Below are positions 23,820 through 34,381 of a stretch of DNA of 64,000 nucleotides, piece by piece (the first letter of the stretch is position 1; each line of letters starts with the position of its first letter). The position numbers and the translations under genes are program-made. This DNA is from Phaseolus vulgaris (taxonomy: Eukaryota; Streptophyta; Magnoliopsida; Fabales; Fabaceae). The stretch spans positions 37,212,023-37,276,022 of the forward strand of contig NC_023755.2 of assembly GCF_000499845.2 (NCBI RefSeq), read 5' to 3'. Below the pieces are notes generated by a model. It did not search any database and was not told the DNA's origin. It worked only from the letters and a program-made list of their open reading frames with translations.

Positions 23820-24857
23820 TGGAGGGTTGAAGATGAGGACAAAGTTAACAAAAATTTCCATACGAAGGCTTCTCACAGTCTTTCACAAATGTTTAAAGTG
23901 GCTCGCCAAGAAGGAAAAGGACCAGAATGGATTGGGAATAATGTTTGGAATAGCCTCTTGGAACAGTGGAACATGCCTCTGTATCGATCCAAATGCAATA
24001 CAGCTAAAAAAAATCGTTTGTCTGAAAAAGGTGGATGTCTGCACACCGAAGGATCCATTAGTGTGCATGAACACGCTATTCGTTTGGTATGACTTCCATA
24101 TAAAATTTTGTACTAATTTATGATTAATTATTACCTCCTTAATTTATAAAATGTTTTCTTTATAGACACCGGAGCTTGGCTGCATGGTCCATGTTGATGA
24201 AGTGTTTTAACAAACACATATACGGAAGAGCAGTGGAGATTTTGTAGATGATAGATCGAGACGGACACGTTAGTTTTTTATCAAAAGTTTTTTAATTTTT
24301 TTTTCATGTACATTAATTACTATGATAACAAATATTTTTCATTTTAATAGGAAGATTTTCAAAGTAGATTTTCTCGAGCAGTCTCTGAGTCACAATCTAC
24401 GGCTGCCTCAATAACTACTCCATTAGATGCTGCTGAGAAGGAAAGATTAAGAAACAGTTGTTGGTTACAATCTACAGGTGGAAGGTACAAGGGACGGGTA
24501 TATGGGGTTGGACATGTCGATGATCACAAAGACTGTATTGATCGCTACCTACAAGAAACACAAGCATCTTCTAGCAATAACAAAGCTGATGCAGGAGAAA
24601 TTGTTGAACTTAAGCAGCAGATTCAAGACATGAATGCTCAATTTAAATCCTTCCAAAATTTTATGCTACAATATCTACCACCTGAAGCAGTAGCAGCGGC
24701 ACAAAATATTTTTCAACAGCCAAATATCCCGCAACCAACTCAACAAAATCAGATACAAGACAATGATGAAGTACAACATCATAGTAATCATAATGAACAT
24801 GATAGTAATCATGAAGAACAACAAAATTCACCTGGTGAAGATTATAATAATTATTAG
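23820..24857 (+). pseudogene. CACTA-encoded Transposase_24-type (Ptta/En/Spm) gene, broken
   Basis: Exon-like segments lie at about 23820-24086, 24166-24268 and 24351-24857. The first has WIGNNVWNSLLEQWNMPLYR, then CNTAKKNRLSEKGGCLHTEG and SISVHEHAIRL, the signature of the plant transposase Ptta/En/Spm family. The second continues VHVDEVF, an in-frame TAA, then QTHIRKSSGDFVDDRSRRT. The third has coiled-coil-like EIVELKQQIQDMNAQF and a Gln/Asn/His-rich tail ending EDYNNY. The stop, plus a phase mismatch between segments two and three, indicates loss of function. This is the accessory DNA-binding-type protein, not the TNP2 catalytic protein. Confidence 0.8.
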
Positions 24858-25423
24858 CTTATTTAAAACTTTTGTAATGATTTGAATTTTCTTTTATTAG
24901 ATGCTTTTTTATGTTTTAATAAAAAATACATTTGGATATTTTGAACATTTAGAAATAGGATTGTATTTATGAACAGGTCTGAATGTTGATGGATATTGGA
25001 TATTTTGAACATTCGGAAATATTTATGGGCAGTTCTTAATGTTTGATTGATATTGCTTTTGAATGAATTCTGAAAACTGGAATTGCTTCTAATAATGCAG
25101 GTTCTGAATAGATTTCCAATGCTTTCAATTACACGAAATACTGACCCCTATTACATACGGATTTATCCGTATGTAATCTCCTCCCCTGCTACATACGGAT
25201 TTATCCGTATGTATTCTCCTTCCCTGTTACATACAGATTTTACAAACAGATTTATCCGTATGTAATTACATACGGATTTTACATAGGGATTTAAAATCCG
25301 TATGTAACAGTTACCTACGACGGTTTTACATACGGATTTTCGTCCGTATGTAATCCGTATGTAATCATGTTTTACATACGGATTTTTTGCATTACGGTAA
25401 ATGCAGTTTTTCTTGTAGTGAGA

Positions 25424-25560
25424 GCCATTTCGAGTCTATCCTAACGAGTGTTTGTGTTGGACCTATCGTGCCACCCGCTATCGGATCACCCATAATATAT
25501 AGTCCCACACATCATAATATATAGTTATCTTGGCCCTATCACAAAGGAAAACAATAGTTA
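25424..25560 (+). mobile_element. TRIM-type retroelement, right part
   Basis: Directly after the CACTA element and its AGA duplication, GCCATTTCGAGTCTATCC completes the primer-binding site begun at 21010. The short non-coding interior TGTGTTGGACCTATCGTGCC and TAGTCCCACACATC then follows. The element fades out before a second LTR. Confidence 0.65.
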
Positions 25561-25567
25561 AAAATAA

Positions 25568-26270
25568 GAGATAATATATCGGACGTAAAAGAGAGGTAAA
25601 CACAAAGAGAAAAAAATAGTTAAAACATTAATTAAATATTTAAATAAAAAAACATTTTTTTATAAAAATTCTTTTATGTATGCAACTTGACATCTCAGTT
25701 AGACTGACATCTCAAGTAAAAATAATCATCTGCAATCAAATGAAAAAAAGTATTATTAGAAAGTTAAAAAAAAAAGAAAATAAAAAAATATGGGGAGACT
25801 AGATCAAAACCCATATATTAACAAAAACGATACATAGTAGACTCTACCTATTTATAAAGAATTCTAAGGACAGACTAGATGAAAACCTATTATACCAATA
25901 AAATGATTATCCATGAATAAATCATAAATTAGTCAACTTATGCAGCACATACATTTTCTTCACGAAAAATATAGTAACCCTAAACCTGATTTTCCTATAG
26001 TATTTAAGACAAGTATTTCATCGATTCCGAAGCATCAAAGGAACATTTGTCCTAACAGTAAACGCAACACAAACCAAAGCAGAATCACATTCTAACCAAA
26101 CATTAATAATACCCATCTTTTGATCTTCCTCTATAACATGTATAACCTCATAAAACTCAATAATTATAACAGAATTTAACATAGAGATAATATATCGGAC
26201 GTAAAAGAGAGGTAAATACAAAGAAAAAAATACTTTAAACATTAATTAAATATTTAAATAATAAAAACAC
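25568..26270. repeat. ~85-bp direct repeats 616 bp apart
   Basis: GAGATAATATATCGGACGTA with its following AAAGAGAGGTAAA and ATTAATTAAATATTTAAATA occurs at about 25568-25655 and again at 26184-26270 with few differences. The DNA between them is AT-rich with no coding. They may be edges of a small unnamed element or a local duplication. Confidence 0.7.
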
Positions 26271-26845
26271 TTTATCACACAATATTTTAAGCTATTTTAA
26301 GTATATAAAGGTAGATATTCAATTCAAGTAAATAATATAAAAATATTCTAAGATATATCATATCTTTTGAGTATTACTTTAAACTTTGATCTCGTCATTT
26401 GTGTAAATGTATTTCTTTTATATAGTCAAAATGATATATAATAGTGAAGAGGGAATAAAATAGTAAATGAGTTTCTATTTAACAGTAAAATAATTTGGTC
26501 TCACAGCACGACCCAATTTGCTGATGGTATACGTGTTTATCTCCTAGTATGTTTCTTTTCTGTATTCTAATACTTATTTTTCCGAATTTTTGTATAAGGT
26601 CCGTTCAATTTATTTTATTTTTTTGCTAAAGAAATAACGTCACGACACGAATACATTAATTCATCAATTAAACTTTATATACACACGTATATTAAAAAAC
26701 ATTAATAAAATGAGAGAATTGCTTATATAAAAAGGTGCGACAAATAAACATTAAACGCAGCTAATTATAATTAAAGTCTGTTTAATGATTACATAAAAAT
26801 TACATGAAAAATCACTAGACTTATTTAATTTTAAGCAGTTGTTAT
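26271..26845. other. AT-rich intergenic DNA, no gene seen
   Basis: No exon, bounded repeat or RNA gene was recognised. Confidence 0.4.
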
Positions 26846-27241
26846 CTATGTAGCACAAATACAGATACGAACACTGACATAACACGAATACGGACACAAA
26901 GATACGTATAATGTTTAAAATGTAAGATATGGGGACACAGATCTATATATTATATAATTTTGAATTATATAAATTGAAAATAAATATTTCCAGATTCTTT
27001 TGGGAGCAGGAAAATATTTTTCATGACTGGTTCAAAAGAATTTGTTCTTATTTTTATAATCATAATAAAAATTTATACAATAAATTTGAGTTTTTAAAAA
27101 GTTACTCTATTTATACCTTTTAAAATTGTGTTAGAACTATGTTAGAATTTTCAAAAATCTAACAAATATTTTTTTGAATTGAATACTTCACCAATAAGTA
27201 TTCTATGAATGTCGACACGGATACATTTATCCGACACACAT
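26846..27241 (-). mobile_element. ~435-bp MITE family, copy 1 (truncated)
   Basis: It starts CTATGTAGCACAAATACAGA and carries GAACACTGACATAACACGAA and TACGTATAAT. It ends in CGACACGGATACATTTATCC just before the LINE poly-T at 27242. In reverse orientation it matches the copies at 39674 and 55578 along its length. The far terminus is missing where the LINE begins. Confidence 0.75.
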
Positions 27242-27393
27242 TTTTTTTTGATCAGCAATAAAAAATAAATAAATGGGAACCACTTCAGGAGTGGTCCAAC
27301 CCTTATACATAAATAGCTAGCACCTTACCAACCTCCAACCAAGGAACACCTTCCTACTTAAATAAGGAACAACCAAAGCTACTCAAGAAAGCA

Positions 27394-28469
27394 TTAAACA
27401 ACCAGCCTCATACAATCCACTGGGTTCAAAACCCAGTTGGGGTACGTAAATGAATTACAACAGGACTTTGCAAAAATCCAAGACCAAACATTTACCTGTA
27501 CCAGTGCAAATACCTCGAGCGCATCTACCACGCCCCTGTCGAAGGTCACCGAGTTCCTATGTCTCCAAATTCCACTCACAACACCAACCCAAATCGCCCC
27601 CCAAACGTCATTAACCACATCAGAAGCCGAACACAACCTGAATTGTTGAAAGTTTACCAAAGGGTCCTTATGAATAACAAACGACACTCCAAGCCACTCA
27701 AAACAAAGACACCACACCCGCCAGGTAAACTCGCAAACGGAAAACAGATGACAGGACGACTCTTCCACCTTCCAACACAAACCACACACCAGATTCTCTA
27801 CCACCACCCCTCGCCTTTCCAAATTTACCCTAGTAGCAATCTTATTCTCCATCACCCTCCAAGCAGTGACCAAAGCGGAAGGCAAAGCTTTGCACCTCCA
27901 CAACTTACTGTAAACTGGAGAAACCTCCCCAACTCTTTCCTTCCTAACCTGAAAATAGGCTGAGTTAACCGTAAAAGTATGAAACCCCCTGCCTTCCAAA
28001 TCCAGCAATCTGCCTTCCCTGATTCCAACTTCGCCCCTTGTAGTAACTGAAAGAACTGCTCCACCAGAGGTTTCTCCCATTCAAAAAAGGGTCTACGCCA
28101 TTCAAAGTGCCACACCCAAACACCATCAATCCAATTCCCTAGTTCAGTCACCTTTGCACCTTTTGCCACACTAAGAGAGAAAATTCTCGGGAAAACACTC
28201 TTCAACGCTCCACAACTCAACCAATTGTCCTCCCAAAAAAGGACAGCCCTCCCCTCACCAACTTCCCACTCAAACCCATCTTCAAAACTTCTTCCCCAAC
28301 CCTCTGAAATCCACACCTCCTTCAAATCTTTCCACCAAAGAGAACCCTTACCAACTTTACCTTCCTCTCTCAAGCTTCTCCACCCACCGTACTTAGAAAC
28401 GAGGATCTCTTTCCACAGACCACCCTTATCCGTACCCAACCTCCAGATCCACTTACCTAGTAGAGCCAA
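27394..28469 (-). pseudogene. LINE zinc-binding RT C-terminal region
   Basis: Two overlapping - strand frames: 27852-28469 (LLGKWIWRLGTDKGGLWKEI) and 27394-28080 (zf-RVT). The change of frame near 27990 marks a frameshift. The zf-RVT part shows CGLCWKVEESSCHLFSVCEF and the downstream WVGVVSGIWRHRNSVTF seen in other copies here. A TGA at 28476-28478 separates it from the RT core. Confidence 0.85.
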
Positions 28470-28475
28470 ATTAAA

Positions 28476-30833
28476 TCACCTTAGGTCAATAATACCTAGA
28501 TCCCCATAGTCACGAGGCTCACAAACTTTTTTCCAAGAGGCCCAAACGATCTTCCTATCATCTGAACCCCATCCCCAAAGGAAATTCCTTTGTATTCGAA
28601 CTAACTTCTCTGCCACCACAAAAGGTAACTTAAACAATGACATAAAAAATAACGGGATTGAGGAGAGAACTGATTTTAACAAGTAAATCCTCCCAGCCAA
28701 CGACAAACACCTGCCTCTCCATCTTAACAATCTACCTTGAACTCTTTCAATCACCATGCTCCAAAACGCATCCCGTTTGTGACACCCTCCTATCGGCAAC
28801 CCTAAATAAACAAAAGGAGTTACCATCACTTTACAATTTAGAATAGCCGCAAAACTCTGAAGCAAGCTCTGATCCAACCCCAACCCACCGATAGTACTCT
28901 TCACAAAATTGACCTTAAGCCCAGAAGCAAGCTCAAAGCAGAGTAAGATCGCCTTCAGATTGAAGACACTTTTTGTATTAGCTTTACAAAAGAATAAAGT
29001 GTCGTCAGCGTATTGTAACATATTTACCTTCACTTTATCCCTTCCAACCTCCAGACTGTCAAACAAAATCTTGTCTTCTGCTATCCTGGAAACCCCAGCC
29101 AACCCTTCCGCAACTATCAGGAAAAGAAACGGTGCTAACGGATCACCTTGACGAAGTCCCTTCCCAAGAGTAAATTCCCTAGTTGGACTACTGTTCACAA
29201 GCACCGAGACTAAAGCAGATTCTAAACACCCCTTAATCCACTGAATCCATTGAGCGCAAAAGCCCAACCTCTCTAGCATATAATAGAGAAAATCCCAACT
29301 TATCGAGTCATATGCCTTCTCATAGTCAACTTAAAAGAAAACACAACTCTTCCTTTTCCTTTTATATTCTTCCAAAACCTCATTCGCCACTAACACACTG
29401 TCTAACAAACCCCTACCTTCCAAGAAAGTCGATTGTCTAATATCAATGACTTTACTAATCACCTTTTTCAATCGCAGGGACAACGCTTTAGAGATAATCT
29501 TATATAGGCATCCGACCAAAGAAAGAGGTCTAAATTCGCCAAGTTGCTGAGGGTTTTCTACTTTTGGAACAAGACATAGGAATGATGCATTTGAACCTCT
29601 AGGCCAATGACTCTTAGATGCGAAATCCTTCACTGCTGACACCACATCCGACTTAATGATTTCCCAACAATGCTTTAAGAACCCAAAATTAAAACCATCA
29701 TGGCCAGGACTCTTAGAACTATCACAATTCCATACTGCATCCCTAATTTTTTTTCCAGAGAAATCGGCAATCAATAACTCATTATCTTCTTTCGAAATAG
29801 AGTTGAACCTAACGTTGTCCAACCTAACTTGACATCCTTCTTTTCTGGCAAACCTTTCTTCGAAGAAAACTCTGACCTTGTCCTTGATCACCTCCTTATC
29901 CTCGCACCACCGGTCGTCAACAAACATCCCATGTAACTCATTCCTCGCCCTTCTCCACTTCATGGATGAGTGGAAGAACTTTGTATTAAGATCTCCATGT
30001 TTCAACCACTTCTGTCTTGCTTTCTGGTACATAACCGTCTCCTGTTTAAACAAAGCTCTATTAAGGTTAGCTAACAAAGTTCTCCTTTCCTCCCTTTCAG
30101 ACTCAACCAAGCCTCTATCATCATCTTGTGCATCTAACACATTAATCCTCTTTTGTAACTCCTCACTAGCAAGGTTAACATCCCCGAAGTCCTCTTTGTT
30201 CCAAACTTTTAAATCCACTTTAAGCTTTTTGAGTTTCTCTTTGAAAATATAAATTCCACGTCCTTGCACATCATAGCTAACCCACTTCCTCCTCACAAAG
30301 TCTTTAAATCTACTGTCTTTTTGCCAAACATCCAAGCACCTAAAAGGTCTCGGACCCCAATCAATAGACACTTCTTTAAGAACAACTGCACAATGGTCTG
30401 AAATTGACCTATTTAGGACGAACTGTTGACAACGGGGCCAAGCATCGAGCCATTCTTTTGACACAAGAACCCTATCAATTCTGCTCTTCACCATACCATT
30501 TGGTTTATACCACGTAAACTTCATGCCAACCAACGGGATATCTACTAATTCTACAATAAACTCATTAAAACCTTTTATTTCTCTAGAATAATCTGTCTCC
30601 GAGATCATACTCTTCCTCTCCTCTTGCCTTCTGATTGAGTTAAAATCTCCAACAACACACCAAGCCTTCGAAAGTTGATTCGACCTGTACCCATTAGTCT
30701 CTTCCCAAACCTCTTTCCTCTCCCGTAAAGAACCAGAGCAATAAACATTTACTATTGTTACAAGTACCCCATTACCAACCTTCCAAGAACCCTCAATAAT
30801 AGAGAAATTCCTTCTATTAACATAGTTAGACAT
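28476..30833 (-). pseudogene. LINE endonuclease C-terminus and reverse transcriptase core
   Basis: One frame, interrupted by TAA at 29331-29333 between CVFF and VDYE; the copy at 50100 has a Lys codon there. Upstream are endonuclease motifs SRIDRVLVSKEW and SDHCAVVLKE. The RT follows with SPGHDGFNFGFLKHCW, FRPLSLVGCLYKIISKAL, GLRQGDPLAPFLFLIVAEGL and the catalytic YADDTLFF. The two halves are 500 and 267 residues. The core motifs are otherwise preserved. Confidence 0.9.
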
Positions 30834-31075
30834 CTGAAATAACTTATTATTCCAAATTGTCAGGACCCCACCAACACTATTGTTTGCTTTATTTACAACC
30901 CAATCAACTTCATTACTTCCTCAAAGAAGACAAACCTTCTCCCTACTGAACTCAGTACATTTTGTCTCTTATAAACACACCATATCCGCCTGCTCCTTAC
31001 TTACCAGATTGCTTAAATATCTTTTTTTCAAAGTTCCTCCTAACCCTCTAACATTCAGACTAATTATTTTCATTG
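30834..31075 (-). pseudogene. LINE endonuclease N-terminus with nonsense mutations
   Basis: In the same frame as the RT core it starts MKIISLNVRGLGGTLKKRY, the usual beginning of a plant LINE endonuclease. It has a stop in the MVCL-stop-ETKC motif (normally QETK) and another in CLL-stop-GSNEVDW. These CAA-to-TAA and TGG-to-TGA type changes fit decay of methylated cytosines. Confidence 0.8.
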
Positions 31076-31792
31076 ACAAAACTTACTGGACTTCTTCCTT
31101 GGCTTCCTCCCCTTACTAACTTTCCGAACAGTCAAGGCATGTAAACTATTGATAAATGCATCTTCTTGTCCGGAGTGAGAAAACCCTGCTTCTTTACCAA
31201 CACTCCATACACTGGACGCCACTTTTTTGTCATTCTTTTCCCAGTAAATTCTATTACAATTTTCAATTGCACTATCAGTCGTGCAAAAAGCATCTTTACT
31301 CACATTGGTTTGCTGAACTAAAAACACTGTCTGATCAACCCTTACATCCACCAAATTAGGATCATCAAATTGAAGAACTGCAACGTCGGACTTAACTTCT
31401 TCTATACCCATTTCCTTCCCAGAAGTTAGGGCCAAGGAGCGATTGACTTCGTTTACCTCCAATACCCTGACCTGCTCGGGCTCCACCCTAGTCGCCCCTA
31501 CCGAAGGGAAACCACCCTCGCATTCACCCTCGGACACCATAACCTCCAACCGCCGATCCCCACTCCCACCGCCGCAAGCCACTCTCTGTCTGACGACGTC
31601 ACTTGGAGTGCCCACCACCTTCGTCTCAGCCAAGCCTCCGCCTCCTGTTACCCCCTGTAGACCTACAGGTACGTTATTTGCAAATTCCCACATACCTGAG
31701 TGCTCCTGCTCATGAACTGGGCTAGACCCACAAGAGACTCCTAACCGGTCCAAGCTTCCTACTTGGCCTAAGAAACCACCAGCAAAAAGCAA
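31070..31792 (-). CDS. LINE leading ORF segment, function not recognised
   Basis: A 240-residue open frame directly upstream of, and overlapping, the endonuclease start. It has Gly/Val-rich composition and a basic end (KVSKGRKPRKKSSKFCQ). It likely belongs to the element's ORF1 or to a linker preceding the endonuclease. No RRM or zinc knuckle is visible in it. It is the only long uninterrupted frame left in the element besides the RT pieces. Confidence 0.45.
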   Translation of the reverse strand: MLFAGGFLGQVGSLDRLGVSCGSSPVHEQEHSGMWEFANNVPVGLQGVTGGGGLAETKVVGTPSDVVRQRVACGGGSGDRRLEVMVSEGECEGGFPSVGATRVEPEQVRVLEVNEVNRSLALTSGKEMGIEEVKSDVAVLQFDDPNLVDVRVDQTVFLVQQTNVSKDAFCTTDSAIENCNRIYWEKNDKKVASSVWSVGKEAGFSHSGQEDAFINSLHALTVRKVSKGRKPRKKSSKFCQ

Positions 31793-31860
31793 CTCTTGCC
31801 ATTTAAGAAGAATTGTCCGAACCTCATAGGTTGTTATTGACTTAAATTAACATCCCTTAC

Positions 31861-33104
31861 TGAATTTGAGGATTTCCCGTTTACACAAACTAAGAAGAGA
31901 TTTACGCAGAAAGTCGTAACCGATTATACCTAAATAGTAATAAAAATATTTATAAAATTAATCAATTATGTAAAATTATAATTTATTATGTTAATAAATA
32001 AATATGTTAATAAATAAAATATTTTTAAAATATTTCAAATTTATTTTAAGTCTAATTTATATTTTTTTAAAATAATTTTACATTACATTATTTTTAAATA
32101 CATATTAAATAATTATTATTTTCAATCAAATTAGTTAAAATATTTATACTTATTTTTTTTCATTTTACCGTCAAATGACTAATTTTATATTTATTTATTT
32201 ATCTTCTTTAATTTTTCATTAATTCAAACGAAACGTTAGTATTAAATAGAGTGACTAGTAAAAATAACTTTGAGAGATCGGAGTATGATAATTAGTAATA
32301 GGAAATTTTTCCTTTCATATACATTATTAAGAATACATATATTTTACAACTATTTTTATAATAAAATATTATATCATATTAAAATAATAATTTTTGTAGA
32401 TGTTAAATGAATAAAATGATATAAAATAATAATTTTATTAGATGTTAAAGGAATAAAAATGGTGTGAATCTATTGGTACCCTTATTAATATGATAGGTAT
32501 TTTATTTAAGAAGGAGAAGAGTAAATTATTTTTTGTGGAACCTTGCAATAAGTCTAGAAAGATAGATGACAAATTTTGCCTCCACCTCCACACTAGAATG
32601 ACAAATTTTCCCTCGACCTTTACACATTTTATATAGAAAAGTTTATTTTAATTTTTCTTAAATTTTTTAAGTAATTCTATATGTAATATAATTTTAATTT
32701 TTTAAACAAGTTAAGTTGTACTTCTGCATCTTCATATTTTACTTCTAGTTACAATACTTTCATTATTTTTCAGTCACAACGTTTGAGAGAATAATTCCAA
32801 TATTTAAACGTGTGAATGTGTGTGAGAGAATTGATGAGAATATTTGTTTTATTTAACGTTCGTACAAAAATAATATTTTGTGTACATTGGCGAAGCACGT
32901 AAGATGAGACCAGAGCATTTTTTTTATTTTGACACTTTTCAAAGAGAAATTGCATTTAATGATAATCAATGTTTTATATAAAATTTTATTTACATTAATT
33001 TTTTTATAAATAATTGAATTAAGTATTATTAATATTTATTTTATTTTATTGTGTAACGAAGTTTCTTATTAAAAGTTAATTTTATTATTTTTTTCAAGAT
33101 TAAA
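31861..33104. other. AT-rich intergenic DNA, no gene seen
   Basis: Long A/T runs without exons. Nothing with clear borders was recognised. Confidence 0.4.
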
Positions 33105-33400
33105 GAGAGAGAAAATTTCAATCAGCAACTTCTGGCCGTCACCGATGGTTTGTTCACTATTGGATCGGACTGAAATTTTTTTTAAACAGGTTTATAATTT
33201 GTGTGACTTTAATCTGACCGTTCAGATCTTGTAGAAGTTGCTTGAGCAGAGAGAATTTCATCTCACACTGCAACAGCGTTCTGAGTGTTTCGACGGAAAT
33301 TATCGGATTGCTGCTGCTGTTTCGTCTACTGTTGGATCGGGTTGAAATTTTTTCAGCAGGTTCATACCTCGTGGTTCTTCAGTTGGACCATTTGGATTGT
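33105..33400. repeat. Imperfect ~171-bp direct repeat
   Basis: TTGGATCGGACTGAAATTTT with a following AAACAGGTT at about 33160 recurs near 33331 as TTGGATCGGGTTGAAATTTT plus CAGCAGGTTCATA. Neighbouring AGAGAGAATTTCA-type motifs are also shared. The block is more GC-rich than its surroundings. Identity unknown; possibly an LTR piece. Confidence 0.55.
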
Positions 33401-34381
33401 TCAAAAGTCACGGAACAGTGACATATAAGCCGCGTACGGTAACTGCAGTTTGTGAAATTTTCAGGTTTCTTGTTCTTTGTTTCATATATGTTGTATTGCT
33501 ATTTGGCTGGTTATCAAGCACAATTTGTGCTGTGATTTTAGACTCTCTTGTATCCATAACTTTGATCATAGTGGAGTTTGATTGACTGACTTGTGCCGGT
33601 AGTTTTTACTTCTTTACTTCTTACATTGAGAAAGTTTCGATTTCCACCTTAAAATTTTTGTGTCTTCCTAAAGTGTGTTTTGTGTTGTTGCCATTATTTG
33701 TTATTACTTCTCAATGATTCTTGCAAGTTGGAGAAATTATTACCCGCTACTTAATTTTTTTTTTTGGAGATATTATTGTTATTGTGTTAAATTTTCCCTA
33801 AGAGGGGATGACTGATGCACCACGTATCTGTTAGGTACATGGTGAGCAGGGTGAGAAGGTGCAGCTGTATAAGAAGGGACAAGTATGAGTAAAATGGAGG
33901 TGTGTGAAGGGGTTTGCGTAAAAGCCAAATGCCTAAAGCTTTGCACGTGTTCGGATGTAGCAGTCTCATGAACAACGCTGCTATTACAGGTAGGGAGGTA
34001 ATTGTTGATAATATATATTTATGTGTATATATATATATTAAAATTAATAAATTAATTATGTATATGTATAATCTTATTTTTCATCCATCATCCATGAGAC
34101 CCATAGAAAATACGCGGTAAGTAATTCTCAAACATACAGAAATAATGTAATTATTAGCATCCACAGAAAATTATTAAATTATTTATTCAATTCGTCTTTC
34201 ATAAAATAAATCTACCAAACAATATGCAATTTTTTTTATAACAAGTACGTAGCACAGATTATTATAACAGTCCATCCCTGTAAAAGAAAAACAAAATAAA
34301 GGGATTAACAAATGACTTGTTCCATGTGGAAACTCATTCACACTCCGACCAATTATTAAACACAGGAAAATGTCCAGAATT
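33401..34381. other. Intergenic DNA 3' of the carbonic anhydrase gene
   Basis: No gene seen. A CACGTG at 33944-33949 is isolated. A short TA run lies at about 34025-34040. Confidence 0.4.

Larger units (their letters stand above)
21020..25420. mobile_element. Non-autonomous CACTA (En/Spm) DNA transposon, 4.4 kb
   Basis: It begins CACTACAAGAAATTCG and ends TTTTTCTTGTAGTG, so the inverted termini are CACTACAAGAAA. The flanking 3-bp duplication is AGA (21017-21019 and 25421-25423). Subterminal arrays of TACATACGGAT and ATCCGTATGTA, in both orientations, fill 21055-21210 and 25140-25390, as expected for transposase-binding regions. The interior carries a broken Transposase_24-type gene and a captured glucanase fragment. 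I saw no TNP2 transposase, so mobility would have needed another element. Confidence 0.93.
27242..31860 (-). mobile_element. Near full-length degenerate LINE retrotransposon
   Basis: Poly-A (T run at 27242 on +) and GCTGATCAAAA-type tail mark the 3' end. Going upstream on the - strand are zinc-binding RT C-terminus, reverse transcriptase, apurinic endonuclease and a leading ORF. Several in-frame stops and at least one frameshift break the polyprotein, so it is inactive. It lies against the truncated MITE at 26846-27241. I could not find a target duplication, and the 5' edge near 31860 is approximate. Confidence 0.9.

Noticed and set aside
27437..29151. Several + strand frames rich in Pro and Ser
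   Set aside because: Antisense shadows of the LINE reverse transcriptase on the - strand.
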